Source: Hofstenia miamia
Lineage: Eukaryota > Xenacoelomorpha > Acoela
DNA: 64,000 bases
Assembly (NCBI GenBank): GCA_004352715.1
Contig: SCFE01000067.1
Coordinates: 662,596 to 726,595 of the forward strand
Direction of reading: 5' to 3'
The translations under genes and the position numbers were made by a program. The stretch's first letter is position 1. Every line of letters starts with the position of its first letter. Below are positions 14,575 through 27,439 of this stretch, piece after piece. The notes under the pieces were generated by a model that did no database searches, was not told the origin of the DNA, and was given only the letters and a program-made list of their open reading frames with translations.

Positions 14575-14656
14575 TTTTTAAATATACTGAGACTAGATCT
14601 AATAAAAAACTAATATGATGCTTTGTCAAAATTATCCTGAACATGCATAGTATATA

Positions 14657-14690
14657 TACAGCTCTGTAAATAATTATTTGCTTGGCAACT
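14657..14690 (+). repeat. Possible second mariner-like terminus
   Basis: TACAGCTCTGTAAATAATTA followed by GGCAAC resembles, in the same orientation, the sequence at the mariner 3' boundary (13664-13695: AATTATTT, GGCAAC). It may be the outer end of a neighbouring mariner or MITE fragment. The match is short. Confidence 0.25.
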
Positions 14691-17600
14691 ATTTGCTAGG
14701 ATTTTGATTTTTTGCTCTACAGTAATTTTTTGGATGTTGCTTCTAAGTTTCATTCATCAGAAATTTAGTTGCCATTCTATTTCCCTATTAGGAATCACCC
14801 TAGAAAATGGAAAATATCTCTATAAATATGCACTGTATGTAAAGTATAGCACAACTTAGTATATGAAAGTTTAGCACATTCAAAAAATTTTGAATTAATA
14901 CGCTCGGTAATCTCTAAAATATTGGCATTCAAAATTTGTAAAAATTTCGTTGCACTGTTGAATGGGAATATTTCTGAATTTACTGAGAGAATTAACCGAA
15001 AAAATGTTTGTAGTGGATTTGATGTTTACGCATATTTATAGAAATATTCTTTAGGACTGTGCGACAGATAAAAAAACTTTAATCAAGTGTATGTAGACTG
15101 CGATTTTTCTTCTGCTGAAATTTCTTATGCAACTCTTCAACTGGATTTGTGTTCCAAATATATATAGCTTAAAATTTTCTCTGTGATATTCGGTTTTTCT
15201 TTGCTGCTTAAGTATTCATAGTCATATTTGAAGAGCGAAAGTGATATATCAATATTTGAACGTAAAAATGTGAAAGGATGAATTTTGTGTAAAATAGTGA
15301 ATATAAAATTTTAAGCGCTATTTTACACTTAAATTTTTTTTATTCCAAAAAATATGACTAGCTATTCATCATATTTACACAAACAAATGTACAAATATTT
15401 TACCTGCTGTAATATTCCTCAGAAGAATATTAGATTGCTTAAATCGGAGCAGTGGGAGAAATTTCTATATTTCGTCAAGGTTTTGATAGACGTTTATTGA
15501 ATTCGTTTAAAAGACATTTTTGACAAGGGAACATTTCATAAACTGCGCAACAAAAGACTTCTGCCTCAATACACAATTAATGACAGCGAAATTGTCAATT
15601 ACATCTAGAACATCCGTCGAATTTAAAAAAACTACGGAATGCATATTTCAAAAGTCACACTTCAAACGGGTTTGATTTCGAGTTCAACTTGATATTTACA
15701 CTAGCGTCTAGCATGGTAGTATTTTACACTATAGTAGTACCACTTTGTTTAACGTTAACTTTGTGATAGTGTAAAATTCTGCTATAAATGACAAATTATT
15801 GAACGCTAATAAAAATTTGCTGATTGCGAAATATATCAGTTATTACACGCAACAGGCACCAATATTTTTTATAAAATTTTCTAAGCTTTTGTCAATAACT
15901 GGCAATTTGAACACTTCCAGGATCCAGTTACTTTTTTCAACATCTACTAAAGGGTATTGGATTCGTAAAGCAGCTACTTGAAAATATTAGGAACCATGTA
16001 GTTATTTGTTAGGAGTTAGGATAGGTTTCTGGTGTTGGCTGGATACATGATAACTATTAATATATTCAATTATAAATAAATTCGATGGAATTTAAATACA
16101 TTCGTACTGTTAAATGTTTCTAAGTTCATAAAGTACATAGAAACATTTATATAATGAATAACACAATTGCTTTCTTGTTTCATTCTTTTCTCTCTTTATT
16201 TTTCAAAAAAAAATAGGAGAAAAACGTTTGTTGACAAATTAAATAGCCACAATTAAATTATACAATGGAAATCAATTATTTTCTATGCATTGATTTCTTA
16301 GGTAACGCCTTTGTAAATAAATGCCTTGAAATAGATTCTGTTATAATTTAATGCAGGCTCGTCTAGAAAAAGTTAGATGATAAGTTTCTGTTTATAGTTT
16401 TTCTAACATTTTTCAAAGCGGCAATATGTTTTCCGCTACACCGATTCTTTCTTAATACAGTCAAAAGTAGCATTATTTACAGCATACTATTTCAATGCAG
16501 TTAAGAACATGAATGTTATTTATTTTCAGAAAGAGGTATGAGAGAAATTTTCTTCAGATATTCTTCCCTTTCTACATCTAATAATATTTAAACTTATTCG
16601 GTTTTGAAAATTCACTAAATTTGGTAAGAATAAATTCATCACTATTTAAGATAAAATAAAGCTGTCATTTTATCAAAAAATTTTATTAACAATGTATTTC
16701 ATACACTCCATATTTATGTAATTATTTGACTATCTTCATTTTATCTACAATTGACTGATTTGCTCACAAAGTATACAATCTGTGTTGCAAATTAATCTTT
16801 TCTAAATTATGCACATCTATAATACGCAGCAGTCTAGTCATATTTCATAATTTAGTAAAATAATATTTGCATTTTATAGGCAAGAATGTAAAATTTGAAC
16901 TAGTTATTGAATTGAATCAGTCCACACTTAAGGATTTCTTAATCAGAACGCATCGTGTCCCAAAAAACGTCATGAAACAATTCGTTTTATAAATTCGAGT
17001 TTTCAATGGACAAAAACGTGTAAGTATAAAAGAGGAATAGGACAACTTAACGCATAACATTAAATTTGGAAGTGAATAGGATTTGCTTTGTAAAATTTTT
17101 TATATACTGTATGTCTTCATGTACTAAGTGCTCCAACATCTAGACATGCAAAATAAACATATGAATCAATATTGGAGTTTATCGATGCCAGATGCTTTTT
17201 TCTCTGAAATAGTCTGCAGCTAAAGTGATTCTAAAAATTGAAAAATTCGCAATTAGTTGTGTACGTATTAGAAGTATTCAGTCTTTTGTGCAATTCATTT
17301 GAACATTTACATGTGTTGAATATGAAAATGAATTTAAAGATTTCTAAATTTTATTCGCTTTACTCAATCATTGAGATTGAAATGCTCAACTCGTCGTTCC
17401 CTTAAATGTTAGCAGAGAAGATCAAAGTCAGTGGAGATTTCTATTAAGACTGGAATTGTCTATCAAAGCTCGCTTCTGACTACGCATCATGTTGGTAATG
17501 ATAATGCTATGGATATGGATATCGTTGAAAGCAAGTGATCAAAAGCAAATTAATATAGAAGGAGGTTTATTCTCCTATGAAACTTAAGATATCGTTGATT

Positions 17601-18626
17601 CTATGAATGAAAAATCTCGGTTAATGGTGATCGCTAAAACTAATTGTATCGGACAGAGTCTATTGACGCTAGATTACTTTAGGAAAAATCTAATAGATAT
17701 CGTATCAAGCAAAAAGGTTGAATATTATGAGTCCTTAATAATAACTAAATTTGATACAGGATATTATTGTCTGTTTAAGTCAAACGGGATTGATTAGGCT
17801 AATAAAAATTCTTTCTCTGCGAAGGCTATTTACATCAAGCTTTGGATGTTACTAAAACAATCCTTCCTCTACAAAACGAGGTCATTAGATCGGTTGTGAC
17901 GTCCATATTACTCTGATGACATCATCATTTTCAATGAAGGTAACGAAAAAGTAGTGGTTCAATGAATTTTTGGATACTTTCAATATGCTACGTCTTGTAG
18001 TTTACAACAGATACAATATATCGAAATGATGAACAATATGGTATAATCGAAACGAATGTTTCCCAAACTATATAGGCAAAAGTCAGGAAAAAGAGCTCCA
18101 TTTTCAAAAGAATTATATTTGAAAAAGCTTACAATGGGCGAAATCAACCTTCTTTGTGGCAAATAGGGCTTAGCTATACTCTTCTCTATGCAAAGTATGC
18201 AGATTAAATTAAATATTGTTGGTTTCTTAAATTGAATGCTCCTTTCTAAACAACTTGCTGCAAACGATTTGGTTAAATTAGACTTGCGAGGAAGTTGGTA
18301 CATAAGCCAAAAATGTCAGTTTCATAAACTTAAGAAATATTTAAATGTTGTGTTATCATCAAACCTAATGTTACCAGACTTGTCGTAACATGGAGGAAAT
18401 ACATGAATATAGGACGTTGCACTCTAATCCTTTTAATTTATGACATCGAATATGGAAAGTTATTCATATATGCATTTTTTATCATATGTTGCTATATAAA
18501 TATTTACTAAAGAAAATTTGTGGTAAGTGCATAAATGGATCAAAATCATCAAACTGTTTGTGTGATTTAAGCTCAATCAATTGGTTAAGGAGACTTTATA
18601 TATTTCGTACCAGTGGCTCTGCCAAG
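14691..18626. other. AT-rich DNA, nothing recognised
   Basis: No supported gene. A frame at 17603-17797 (+) and the area to 18300 have slightly less AT-biased composition and could be an old coding relic, but I recognise no family. Confidence 0.45.
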
Positions 18627-18754
18627 NNNNNNNNNNNNNNNNNNNNNNNNNNNNNNNNNNNNNNNNNNNNNNNNNNNNNNNNNNNNNNNNNNNNNNNNNN
18701 NNNNNNNNNNNNNNNNNNNNNNNNNNNNNNNNNNNCCCCCCCCCCCCCCCCCCC
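18627..18754. repeat. Gap followed by poly-C tract
   Basis: A 109-N gap (18627-18735) is followed by 19 consecutive C residues. A homopolymer of this kind probably caused the gap. Confidence 0.9.
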
Positions 18755-20661
18755 AGATTCAAACCAAGTCACATTCCCTTCAAAAAGAATAGTAAGTAGC
18801 TTATTAAAACATTGCAATAAAATTGTTATATAGTTTTTCAATATTTTTTGACTAAAACTTAATTCTTTAGGCAAGTATTATGGTAGATAATCCACATCGC
18901 TGATAAGAATTAAGAATTCTTGTAAAATGATTCTGCCAGATGCAAACATCTACAATTATTTGCCAAGAATTCCTACCGCTGATTTTAATTATGCAATTAA
19001 GCAATTCCACACTGTCTTGACATTTCATTAACATATTATGAATAGTAAGACAGACGCCTGACACATTTGAAAAAACGAGTCTCCAAAATAAATATGTAGC
19101 TTAGTGCGTGAGCAATCAGAAGAATACTGTAATGAAAAACGGGAATTGCTGGGAATTGCGTGTAAGCTATTTACGTTCAGCTTCACTATGACATTATTTC
19201 CGCTTGAATATTTCTCCGGCATTCGCTTTTATGTTACACTTATCTAAAAATGTAGGACGTGATTTCGCAGAACTTTACGTAAACTGTTTTCTCTTGAAAT
19301 TAGATCACAGATTTCATCGGAATAATTCCATTCAGTTATTTTTATCAATAGACTCAAAGTTCGTGTTTTACATAATTTTAAGAAATTATTCATTTCCATA
19401 ATTCTTCACAGCAATTGAAATGTTTTGACAGAAACGATTCTCCTGTGTCAATTGACTTACTTACTTAACGATATGAGACCCATATAATCACTCCATTCAA
19501 GATATTTGTAACGTTATTTTAGAATAGTGAATTATGAGGCTACGCTTATTATTGAATAGAAAATATATTTAAAACTAAGTAACTGACCTCTGAACGCTTT
19601 GGCTTTTATAGAGGTTATTTGAATATATTAAAGTAATACTTGTAGGCCTTAACTAAGTTGTAAAAAATTGTCCAAAGTATTGATAGGTAGTGTTCTTCAG
19701 AAAAGATTAAATTTCCACTAGTTCGGCAAATATTTTTTGTGATAATTGTCTGAAAAAATCTCGACTTTTTCGGTTTGCCAGACTAGAATTAGGGATATTG
19801 AAAATTTCTAATAAAATCAATACATACTGAAATTGAAAATCCTTTTTAGAAGAGTATACGACACTAAAGTAAGACTTAAAACTGTAAATTATATTTTTCA
19901 AAACATTGCTTATAGATAATACAGCATTCCCTGCATTTAGGTTGAATTGGATGCAATATTTCGCAACAGTGAAATTCAATTGCCCCTTCTCTAAATTAAA
20001 ATTTCAGAAGATCCTACCAAAATTTTAAAATTAAGACAAAAATCCTTTTAGTAAGTTAATAGGATGGGTAATAACTGTAACTTGCCCTCCAGTCCAAAAA
20101 TTTTTCCACCGCCAATAGTGAGATTATTTAAGTTTCGACCCATCTTTTCCAATACCCCGGGCCAAGTCCGGTTTAGTCCCGCCCATGTTTATCTCTTGTC
20201 ATATAACCAAGTACTTGCCTTGCAAGAGCGTATAGCTTGTCTTTATAACCAAATAACAACATGCAAAATATGGCAATCTTCTAAACCAAAGTCTGGGAAT
20301 GCTTAATAGAAAACGTACATAATGTATGTAATTTCAGAAATGATTTGCAAAGTAAGAGTTAATGCAAAATTAAAAGAAAATTCCCATAGAATTAACAATT
20401 GAATTATTAATGGCATTAGCAGATAATAAACATAAAGTTAAGAAGTTAACATAAATCAAAGAACAGAAACAAATCCTTTATCTGTTTTACAGTTTCATAT
20501 CTTCCTCCCTTTGAAGTGTTTATTATTTATAACGATAGCATAGCGGACGTAAGGGAGGCCAACAATTTGGATGGCAGCATGAACTTCTCCATTGTGCAGC
20601 AAAACAGCTTATAACACTCATTAAAATGTATCAAATATAAACTAGAACCACAAATGTAGAA

Positions 20662-20663
<2 letters not shown>
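18755..20663. other. Mostly unassigned DNA
   Basis: No gene recognised. A GC-rich patch at about 20105-20175 (CCCCGGGCC, CCGGTTTAGTCCCGCCC) resembles the subterminal regions of small hAT-type elements elsewhere in the window, but its ends are not visible. Confidence 0.4.
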
Positions 20664-20704
<41 letters not shown>

Positions 20705-21292
20705 GTATATATTGCAGGGTAGTGTCCCCTAAATTTAACTACCCCAGGGGTGAATATATTTAAGTTCGAGTGAATACTGCGAGAACAATAGCCAAAATAG
20801 TTATTTTGGGGAAAAAGTGCGATTCCCACTAAATGCCTTAGAAATTTCGGACCGTTTCCAGCCAAATGTAAGGTTTTTGCATTTTCCATAATATATATAT
20901 ANNNNNNNNNNNNNNNNNNNNNNNNNNNNNNNNNNNNNNNNNNNNNNNNNNNNNNNNNNNNNNNNNNNNNNNNNNNNNNNNNNNNNNNNNNNNNNNNNNN
21001 NNNNNNNNNNNNNNNNNNNNNNNNNNNNNNNNNNNNNNNNNNNNNNNNNNNNNNNNNNNNNNNNNNNNNNNNNNNNNNNNNNNNNNNNNNNNNNNNNNNN
21101 NNNNNNNNNNNNNNNNNNNNNNNNNNNNNNNNNNNNNNNNNNNNNNNNNNNNNNNNNNNNNNNNNNNNNNNNNNNNNNNNNNNNNNNNNNNNNNNNNNNN
21201 NNNTATTTTGGGGAAAAAGTGCGATTCCCACTAAATGCCTTAGAAATTTCGGACCGTTTCCAGCCAAATGTAAGGTTTTTGCATTTTCCATA

Positions 21293-21325
<33 letters not shown>
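20664..21325. repeat. (AT)n-bounded repeat duplicated across a gap
   Basis: An (AT)n run (20664-20712) is followed by a moderately GC-rich unit starting TGCAGGGTAGTGTCCCC, another short (AT)n, and a 302-N gap (20902-21203). After the gap the last 89 bases of the unit (20802-20890) recur at 21204-21292, then another (AT)n. The copies appear identical, so the flank duplication is most simply an assembly artefact of an unclosed overlap. The unit itself, ending in (AT)n on both sides, looks like an interspersed repeat of unknown class. No coding potential is convincing. Confidence 0.75.
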
Positions 21326-21326
<1 letters not shown>

Positions 21327-21959
21327 TTGCATATAGATGGACACTTTCAATTTTAGGATTCGCCAAATATTAACTGTAAATAATATAATATTAATATTGT
21401 AGCACAATAAGCACTAAAATGTATTCATTGCAAACAAAAGTAAAAAAATACTTTCAAAAAGCCATGTAAAATATTTTAACATTCATTCTGTAAAGTACAT
21501 TTTTAGAAGCATTCTTAACAACTTAATAAAACAAAAATTTCAAATGTCTTTTAATACTGTACATGTATTATTATCAATAATATTCACTTAGCTCGTAATT
21601 TCATTGTGTTGCTCAACAGGTTTTTCTTATGCAGTGCAGTATTCTTAACAAATAAGTGTAAACTAGAGTTAGCTAAGATGTGACGGGACTGGTACCAATA
21701 AGATTCTACTCCCATAAAATTCTAGTTGACGTGTGTCAATCATGATCTATAGTTAGGCATTGACAGCCGGATGAAAATGTTTCAATTTTTTTATATGTAT
21801 TCAGATTTAAAAATTTGATTAAAATTTATTTTACCTAATATTGTTCAATTTTGATTTTATTTTGACTTCGGGATAAAAACTGGGAAATTAAATCAATTTT
21901 ATTTATTACTATTTATCAGCACATTGGCAAAAATCGAAGTATTTCAGAAAGTTTTCAAA
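21326..21959. other. AT-rich DNA, nothing recognised
   Basis: No coding or repeat feature seen. Confidence 0.55.
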
Positions 21960-22905
21960 TAGAAAGTTGCGACCTTTACACAACTTTCTAGAGGAAAGAA
22001 GCTTCTTTCAACTGAACACGATTGTGATTTTGAAAATATGGCTAAACTTTATTCAGCAAATCGTTTTGGTCGATTCTTCATTGAATATAATCCGAAATGT
22101 ACCATTCATCTTCTTTGAAGTCAAAACACTGCAAGTCGTTGCATGCATGGGTCATAGAATATTTGCAAGATTCACATGTACTTTGTCAATTTATTTCAAA
22201 AGACCACTATAACAACAGGTAATCTTCATTAATTCCATTTCTAGATCTTCACTTTTGACTACTGTTTTGACATGATCTATTACGTCTTCATGATCTGCCA
22301 AAAACAGCAATATACATCCGATTTCTGGTAAGCAGTGAGCAGGTGTCCCATCTGGTAATCATTAGATAGGTGGACTACCAATTTCATGAAATAAATGTCT
22401 GCTCGAGGAGTTCTTCACCATCACAGTCTTTAAAGTGGCCATAAGCTTTTCAGCATTTTTGCATTTGCTCTTAATCTTCTCAGCACAATTATGGAGTAAA
22501 TGCGCCACGTATGTCACATAAAAAGCTCTCGTATAAAATTTCAAAATACATTTACCAGCAGCTACCATATATGCAGCAGCATCAAAGACTGGCAAAAGAA
22601 AATTATCCCTTGCACCTTTATTTTTTTCAGGACGTCATCAATGTGCTGGGAAGCAATTGCACGATTTCGAGAGCGATCTAGCCTTACACACTAGCGCACA
22701 TACAGTCTTTGGAGCTGCAATATCACCTCCAAGAATGTTACAGTACTTGCAACAATTTATTTCAGATTCATTGACCATCAGAAAGAATTTATCATTCAGA
22801 ACATCTACATGTATAACACGAATTTCTTTGTTTTTTGCAATTTGTTCCACTTTGAACCTGGCGGTTTGTCTCATTGGGGAATGGCCATTTCATATCTACG
22901 TATAA
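21960..22905 (-). pseudogene. CGGBP1-like / hAT-derived protein relic
   Basis: Minus-strand fragments line up in the order expected for CGG-binding-protein-1-like proteins, a domesticated or free hAT-type family. First (22874-22638) is a zinc-finger-like segment with INCCKYCN. Then (22595-22362) comes a DAAAYMVAAGKCIL block followed by HVT/AH-like residues (YVTYVAHLLHNCAEKI) that matches the family's DAAPYM...VTCLAH signature. Further down (to about 21960) degenerate similarity to the WGTW-containing region continues through stops. The second finger ligands (His pair) are not visible. It is broken by frameshifts and stops. Upstream (22905-23100) the same strand has open stretches I cannot identify. 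Confidence 0.65.
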
Positions 22906-24205
22906 CTTCTGCATGACAGGGTGACTAATTTTTTTCAAAACCTTATCTGCCTTTTCACCAAAGTCTTTTTAATTTGCTTTCTTGATGAACCGTGCTGTGA
23001 ATTCGTGTCAATACATTACTTGTGGGTTGCCGAGTTCCTATGGCTCTGAACCTAAATTTTTTCATAACAGACTGATTCATTGCACAGCGTGCAAAGCACT
23101 TTATCATTTCGGATGCATATAAGCCCAGTTGTAAAGTCGGACAAAAAACTAAGAAGTGATTATATTCATTTTAGTTTATTTCATACATTGTCAATTTTGA
23201 TTATATTTTTGAAAAGTGTTAATTTTAACTTGAATTTGACCTCAATGACTTGCAATAAAAATTATAAAAAACAAAAATAAGAATCATAATGGGAAATGCT
23301 AAATTTACTTATGAAAATTAGAATTGCTTCTCTTAAAGTCGTTATTACCAAGTCAATCAAATTAATCAAAGGCATTTCAAAGAAAGTTTGCACTTTGCAA
23401 TGTGTTTTCAATCTTTTCGAGTTATTACGGTGAAAACATCACAAGATAGAAGAGTGTTTCCATTTTCATTTTTGTCTTAGTCCACTGTTCTATTAAGTCG
23501 TTGCGGTTGCGTTGCGCACAGCACACTTCAATATCTTGTGGTATCTATCTACATCAAAATAAAAGATAATTTAACATTTTTTAAAAAAAATTGGCATTGT
23601 TAATGAAAACAGTGGTTCTTTTCAAGTACCTTAGCACAATTTTTTTTCAAGCACGATTACCAAATATGATTAATTGCGTCCATATCTCAGGATTTCCAAG
23701 TTTCGTAAAGGGATTGTAGAAACTTGTATGAAAATCTAAAAAAACCATTTTGATTAAAACAACATGTGCACTGTGACTTACAAAGGAGCATTTATTATTC
23801 CTGGGGACATCAGTACCTATGAATCTAGTCATCTTTATGGAGTAAACTTAATTCTAAAGAATAAAGACTATTTGCTATTATTTATAACATATATGGATAA
23901 ACCAGGTCTTCTTGCTTGATCAAGATCTGAGGCATACAGCAAAAATTATGAGCAAACTGCATTATGAATTCAAAGGCGGTATGGAGATAACAACTTCACT
24001 GATTTTGGAGCCATTGGTAATACGAACAAACGGGTTAAAATTAACTTTGAGTATTAATACAATTTCGAAAGGAACAACAAAAGAATTTTCAAAAGGTAAT
24101 TGATTTAAGTGCCATAATATGGTTATGATTAGTTGTTTTTCATTTAAATAGACTTACTTTCTTTCAATTTTCTTCTGCTTAGAAAGAGCTTGGGCTTAAA
24201 TTTTG
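22906..24205. other. AT-rich DNA, nothing recognised
   Basis: No gene supported. Small frames at 23080-23280, 23647-23832 and 23912-24103 lack recognisable domains. Confidence 0.5.
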
Positions 24206-24206
24206 A

Positions 24207-24252
<46 letters not shown>
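24207..24252. repeat. (AT)n microsatellite
   Basis: About 45 bases of uninterrupted AT. Confidence 0.95.
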
Positions 24253-24256
<4 letters not shown>

Positions 24257-24569
24257 AATAAATATTATGAAGCGCCACAGAATTTTAAGTAAATCTGTAG
24301 AACTATATACCTGTGGTCAGCTAACCTGCATGGCTTCAAATCAACTATAACAGTGAGGAGGGTGCATACTGTATTTGAAATCCTGACTTAATGATAAAAT
24401 AAAAACAAATTGATTGTAAAGTTCTATTAATCAATAATTGATAATTTTTTAAAATAAATGACACATATATAAAGATATACATAACCAGTGATGAGGTCAA
24501 CATCAGTTGCATTTATATGGTAGACTTAAGGAGCAGATTTATGGTATTTGCTGTCGCCACCGGGCAAGT

Positions 24570-25357
24570 TTGGGATTATTACACCCAACGAACTTTTATT
24601 GGATGAGAATTGATTATATTTAAATGCCTATCGGGGATTGCTATATTCTTAGATGAACATCGTATTTCCAGTTTTTCTGATAATTGAGCACGTTGTAATT
24701 TAGGATTTGACAGTTGGTTTTAATCTGAATCTTTTTCTCCCAAGTCAATGTAGTAGCTTTTTATAAAACTCATTACATATGGATTTCCTCCTATGCTGCA
24801 TAGGTGAATGCTGTTGCTTCATATGTGGTTCTTCTGATGATTTGATAATCCTCCAAGCCTCTACGCGTCATTCACAAATACCCTTCCCCATTTTTCAATT
24901 TATGTGATGGCTTTGTAAGACTGCCATGCAATTTTTTTTTATTTGGATTTTTTATTGACTTGCCTCACTTCCTTGCGATATTTTTCTGACTGCTTGAGCA
25001 CTTAATCATGTGAAGTGAAAGAAATCTCTCTAACGTTAGAGTTATTATAGTGCAAGAATGCTATTAATAGATTTTCGGATTTGTGATATATTTTTTGAAA
25101 ATACCAAACTCTTTTGAGATTAATCCATTTGACTTGGATGACTAGATTGCGTGAATTAGAATCTTAATTTTGCTCTCCACCATTATTGGCTTTTGCAATA
25201 AAAAATCATTCAAAAATGTGGTGATGCTAGAAGACGACTTAGATTTTAAGAGAGAATATCTGATATAATAATCTACTGTTATCATGTAATATTTACCATC
25301 TACCTCTGCAATATCCATAGAGATCTTCGCAAAACAGAGGCTTGGTGGAAATAACAA
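24570..25357 (-). pseudogene. Ty3/gypsy integrase relic
   Basis: The minus strand opens with ISMDIAEVDGKYYMITVDYYIRY (25320-25240 region). This matches the retroviral-type integrase catalytic core, in which a D precedes a G-K-Y-Y and D-Y-x-S-R-Y block carrying the first two catalytic aspartates. Downstream on the same strand, after frameshifts, are weak matches to the integrase C-terminal part: a segment ending LLIAFLHYNNSN, and a VFVND...HSYEVQ-like stretch near 24880-24800. No protease or reverse transcriptase is visible upstream, and no LTRs were found. It is not the same element as the one at 55-62 kb, whose visible integrase segment is different. Confidence 0.65.
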
Positions 25358-25683
25358 TTATAGCCTAATGCAATTCTAACCTTTCTGAATAAAAACTTCA
25401 CTAACGAGGCTCCTGTCAAATATTAAGAGTTTCTGGTAAGATGCTTTGTTTTCTATTTTCCTAGGTGGGAGGAGTGAAGAGCAATTGCGTATTGAGAAAA
25501 TTTATTTGGGGTTATCGGTGTTTAGATGCAATTCTCAATGCGGTATAATATTACATATTCTACTTTAGATGACGGTGTACATGCATATTTAATTTTGCAT
25601 TAAAACAAAAGAATCTGTCCAAAGAGGTATAAATGTGTGTACTGTACAAACAAATACCAAATTCCAAAATTATGGTATTTAAC

Positions 25684-25777
25684 AGGCGCGCAACTATAAT
25701 TTACGGGGGGGTCCAGCTGAAAAAAGGCGCAAAATATATAGGCTAGTTACAAAATCATATGAATTTAGGCACTTTTT
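25684..25777. mobile_element. Fragment of hAT-type terminus
   Basis: CAGGCGCGCAACTATAATTT followed by a run of seven G resembles the left end of the candidate element at 32085 (CAGAGGCGCGGTTTAGGATT then GGGGG). It is cut short by the R4/Dong-like fragment. The other end is not seen. Confidence 0.35.
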
Positions 25778-26948
25778 ACAAGAAACAATTAGGCGCTGAA
25801 TATCTCAACACTGGTATCGCCCACGTATTGAATGCCTTAATGCTGTTCTGCCCATTCAATGCTGANCCAATAGCCATGTACCTCATCTCTGCCTGGCGCC
25901 TTCCAGTTCTTCATCTTCTTTAGAGCCTCCTTCAGCCTTACAGTTGTGATTACTTCTTCTTCTTGCCTGACTTCTTTCTGAATCTGTATACTCTCTATCT
26001 CTGGTCCTGCACTTCCCCATATATTCTCCCAGAACCTTACTGCGTCTTCACCTGTTTTAGCTGTAGCCTTTCCTCCTGCATCTAGTTCTTTGTAGAATCT
26101 TCCTTCTTGGGTCTCAAACTTCATATTGTCTCTTGCCCTATACTTTCTCAGTTTCTCAGCTTCTGCAACTAATCTCTGCTTAAGCTCTTCTCTTGCAGTT
26201 TCTATAGTCTTCCCCTTACCTACCCTGCACCTGTCCTGCTTGTCCTGATCTTCCCTATTTGCTGCCTAATTTTTGCCACTTTATTCTCAAATTCTTCTTT
26301 CCCATGCTGGCTTTCTGTCTCCCTTATCTTCTTGTCGCCTTTTCTTCTTCATTTCCATGCCTACATTCTTCAGCACCTCACATGCACCTGCATATACTAA
26401 GCTATTTACTTCTGTAACACTCCTTACAACTATCCTCTCCAACACTTTATTGACTTTTGCCGTCTCTACTGCTAGCTTACTTCTCTTAACTCCTCTTGGA
26501 ACTGGCAACCTAGTTCTCTCACCTATTTCTTCCTTCATCTTCTCCTTGATTGCTGCTTCAGTGTCTGCATCTACTGGTTCTGCTGCTTCTGCCACTTCTG
26601 TCTCAACATCTATCACTTCATCTTCCCTTTGCTTAGCCTGTTCTACTCTCTTTTTCCCCCTACTCTCATCCAACTGTAACTTTCTCACTTGCCCTGCAAG
26701 CCTCTGCTCTGCAGGAGTAACTTGTAATCCCGTTCTTGCCTTCTTCAATTCTTTTGTCCATTGGTCTGTGTGGATCCTATACTGCCACTTCTCGAGTCCA
26801 CACTCCCGATTGTGGAGTCCGCCTGTTGTCCGGAGATTCTTCGCACCCTCTGAGCATTTAAGGTCTGCCGGGGACTGAGGGCCTTTTCTTTCGGTTTCAC
26901 TCTCATTGAAGATAGGGTCTAGCCTTTTACCCCTTGGCCACTAGGGCC

Positions 26949-26950
<2 letters not shown>
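25778..26950 (-). mobile_element. R4/Dong-like LINE, 5' part, internally deleted
   Basis: A site-specific-type non-LTR retrotransposon on the minus strand. The 5' UTR runs from 26950. A 153-codon frame (26748-26287) carries a Lys/Glu-rich N-terminal domain ending in KKKRRQEDKGDRKPAWERRI, typical of the pre-RT region of the R4/NeSL/R2 group. After frameshifts, 26124-25866 encodes the start of the RT (FWENIWG, then MKNWKAPGRDEVHGYW). A single N at 25866 then joins directly to the RT thumb (SALNGQNSIKAFNTWAIPV, 25865-25790), so the RT catalytic core is missing. The zinc-knuckle and endonuclease half is absent here but present in the copy at 53237-54245. Confidence 0.82.

Positions 26951-26987
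<37 letters not shown>
26951..26987. repeat. (ATT)n microsatellite
   Basis: Twelve near-perfect ATT units abutting the 5' end of the minus-strand R4/Dong-like element. Dong elements are known to insert in TAA repeats, so this is a plausible target site. Confidence 0.95.
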
Positions 26988-26988
<1 letters not shown>

Positions 26989-27168
26989 TTTCTAAAAATT
27001 TAACGTGTTTCACCTAAGCATTAAGGTGACTAACTCACGCCTTAATTTTACTTAAGTAATCTTTAACAATATTGGTTTTTAGAATCTAAAAATTCCATGC
27101 ATGTGTTTATTTAATAGTTTAGGAATAATAAAGCAAATATCTGCAATCGCATTTAATTACATATGATC

Positions 27169-27406
27169 AGCGGCGTAGGTAGCGGGGTGCATGCACCCCA
27201 AAATGTATATCTTGCACCCCTCTTAAATTATATATTACGGTTCCACAAAAACCTTTCCTTCCTAACACCAGACTTTAACACTCTTCCTTCTGTGACAATT
27301 GAAAGGCTTATCTTGACTGTTAGTACAGTAAAAAATAAAGCTGGATCAACTACTTCGAGAGTGAGACAGAACAAAATGTCACTATTATCATTTGAAAAAT
27401 ATTACN

Positions 27407-27439
<33 letters not shown>

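Noticed and set aside
17603-18303. Possible old coding relic (DDIIIFNEGNEK on plus, 107-codon frame on minus)
   Set aside because: A copia-type RT DD motif was considered, but no flanking RT blocks could be aligned, and stops occur throughout.
18736-18762. Poly-proline frame
   Set aside because: It is a 19-base poly-C tract beside a gap.
22500-22905. Plus-strand frames opposite the CGGBP1-like relic
   Set aside because: The minus strand carries the recognisable motifs; the plus frames are shadows.
26273-26878. 201-codon plus-strand frame, Ser/Leu-rich
   Set aside because: Antisense shadow of the R4/Dong-like 5' coding region, whose N-terminal domain is recognisable on the minus strand.
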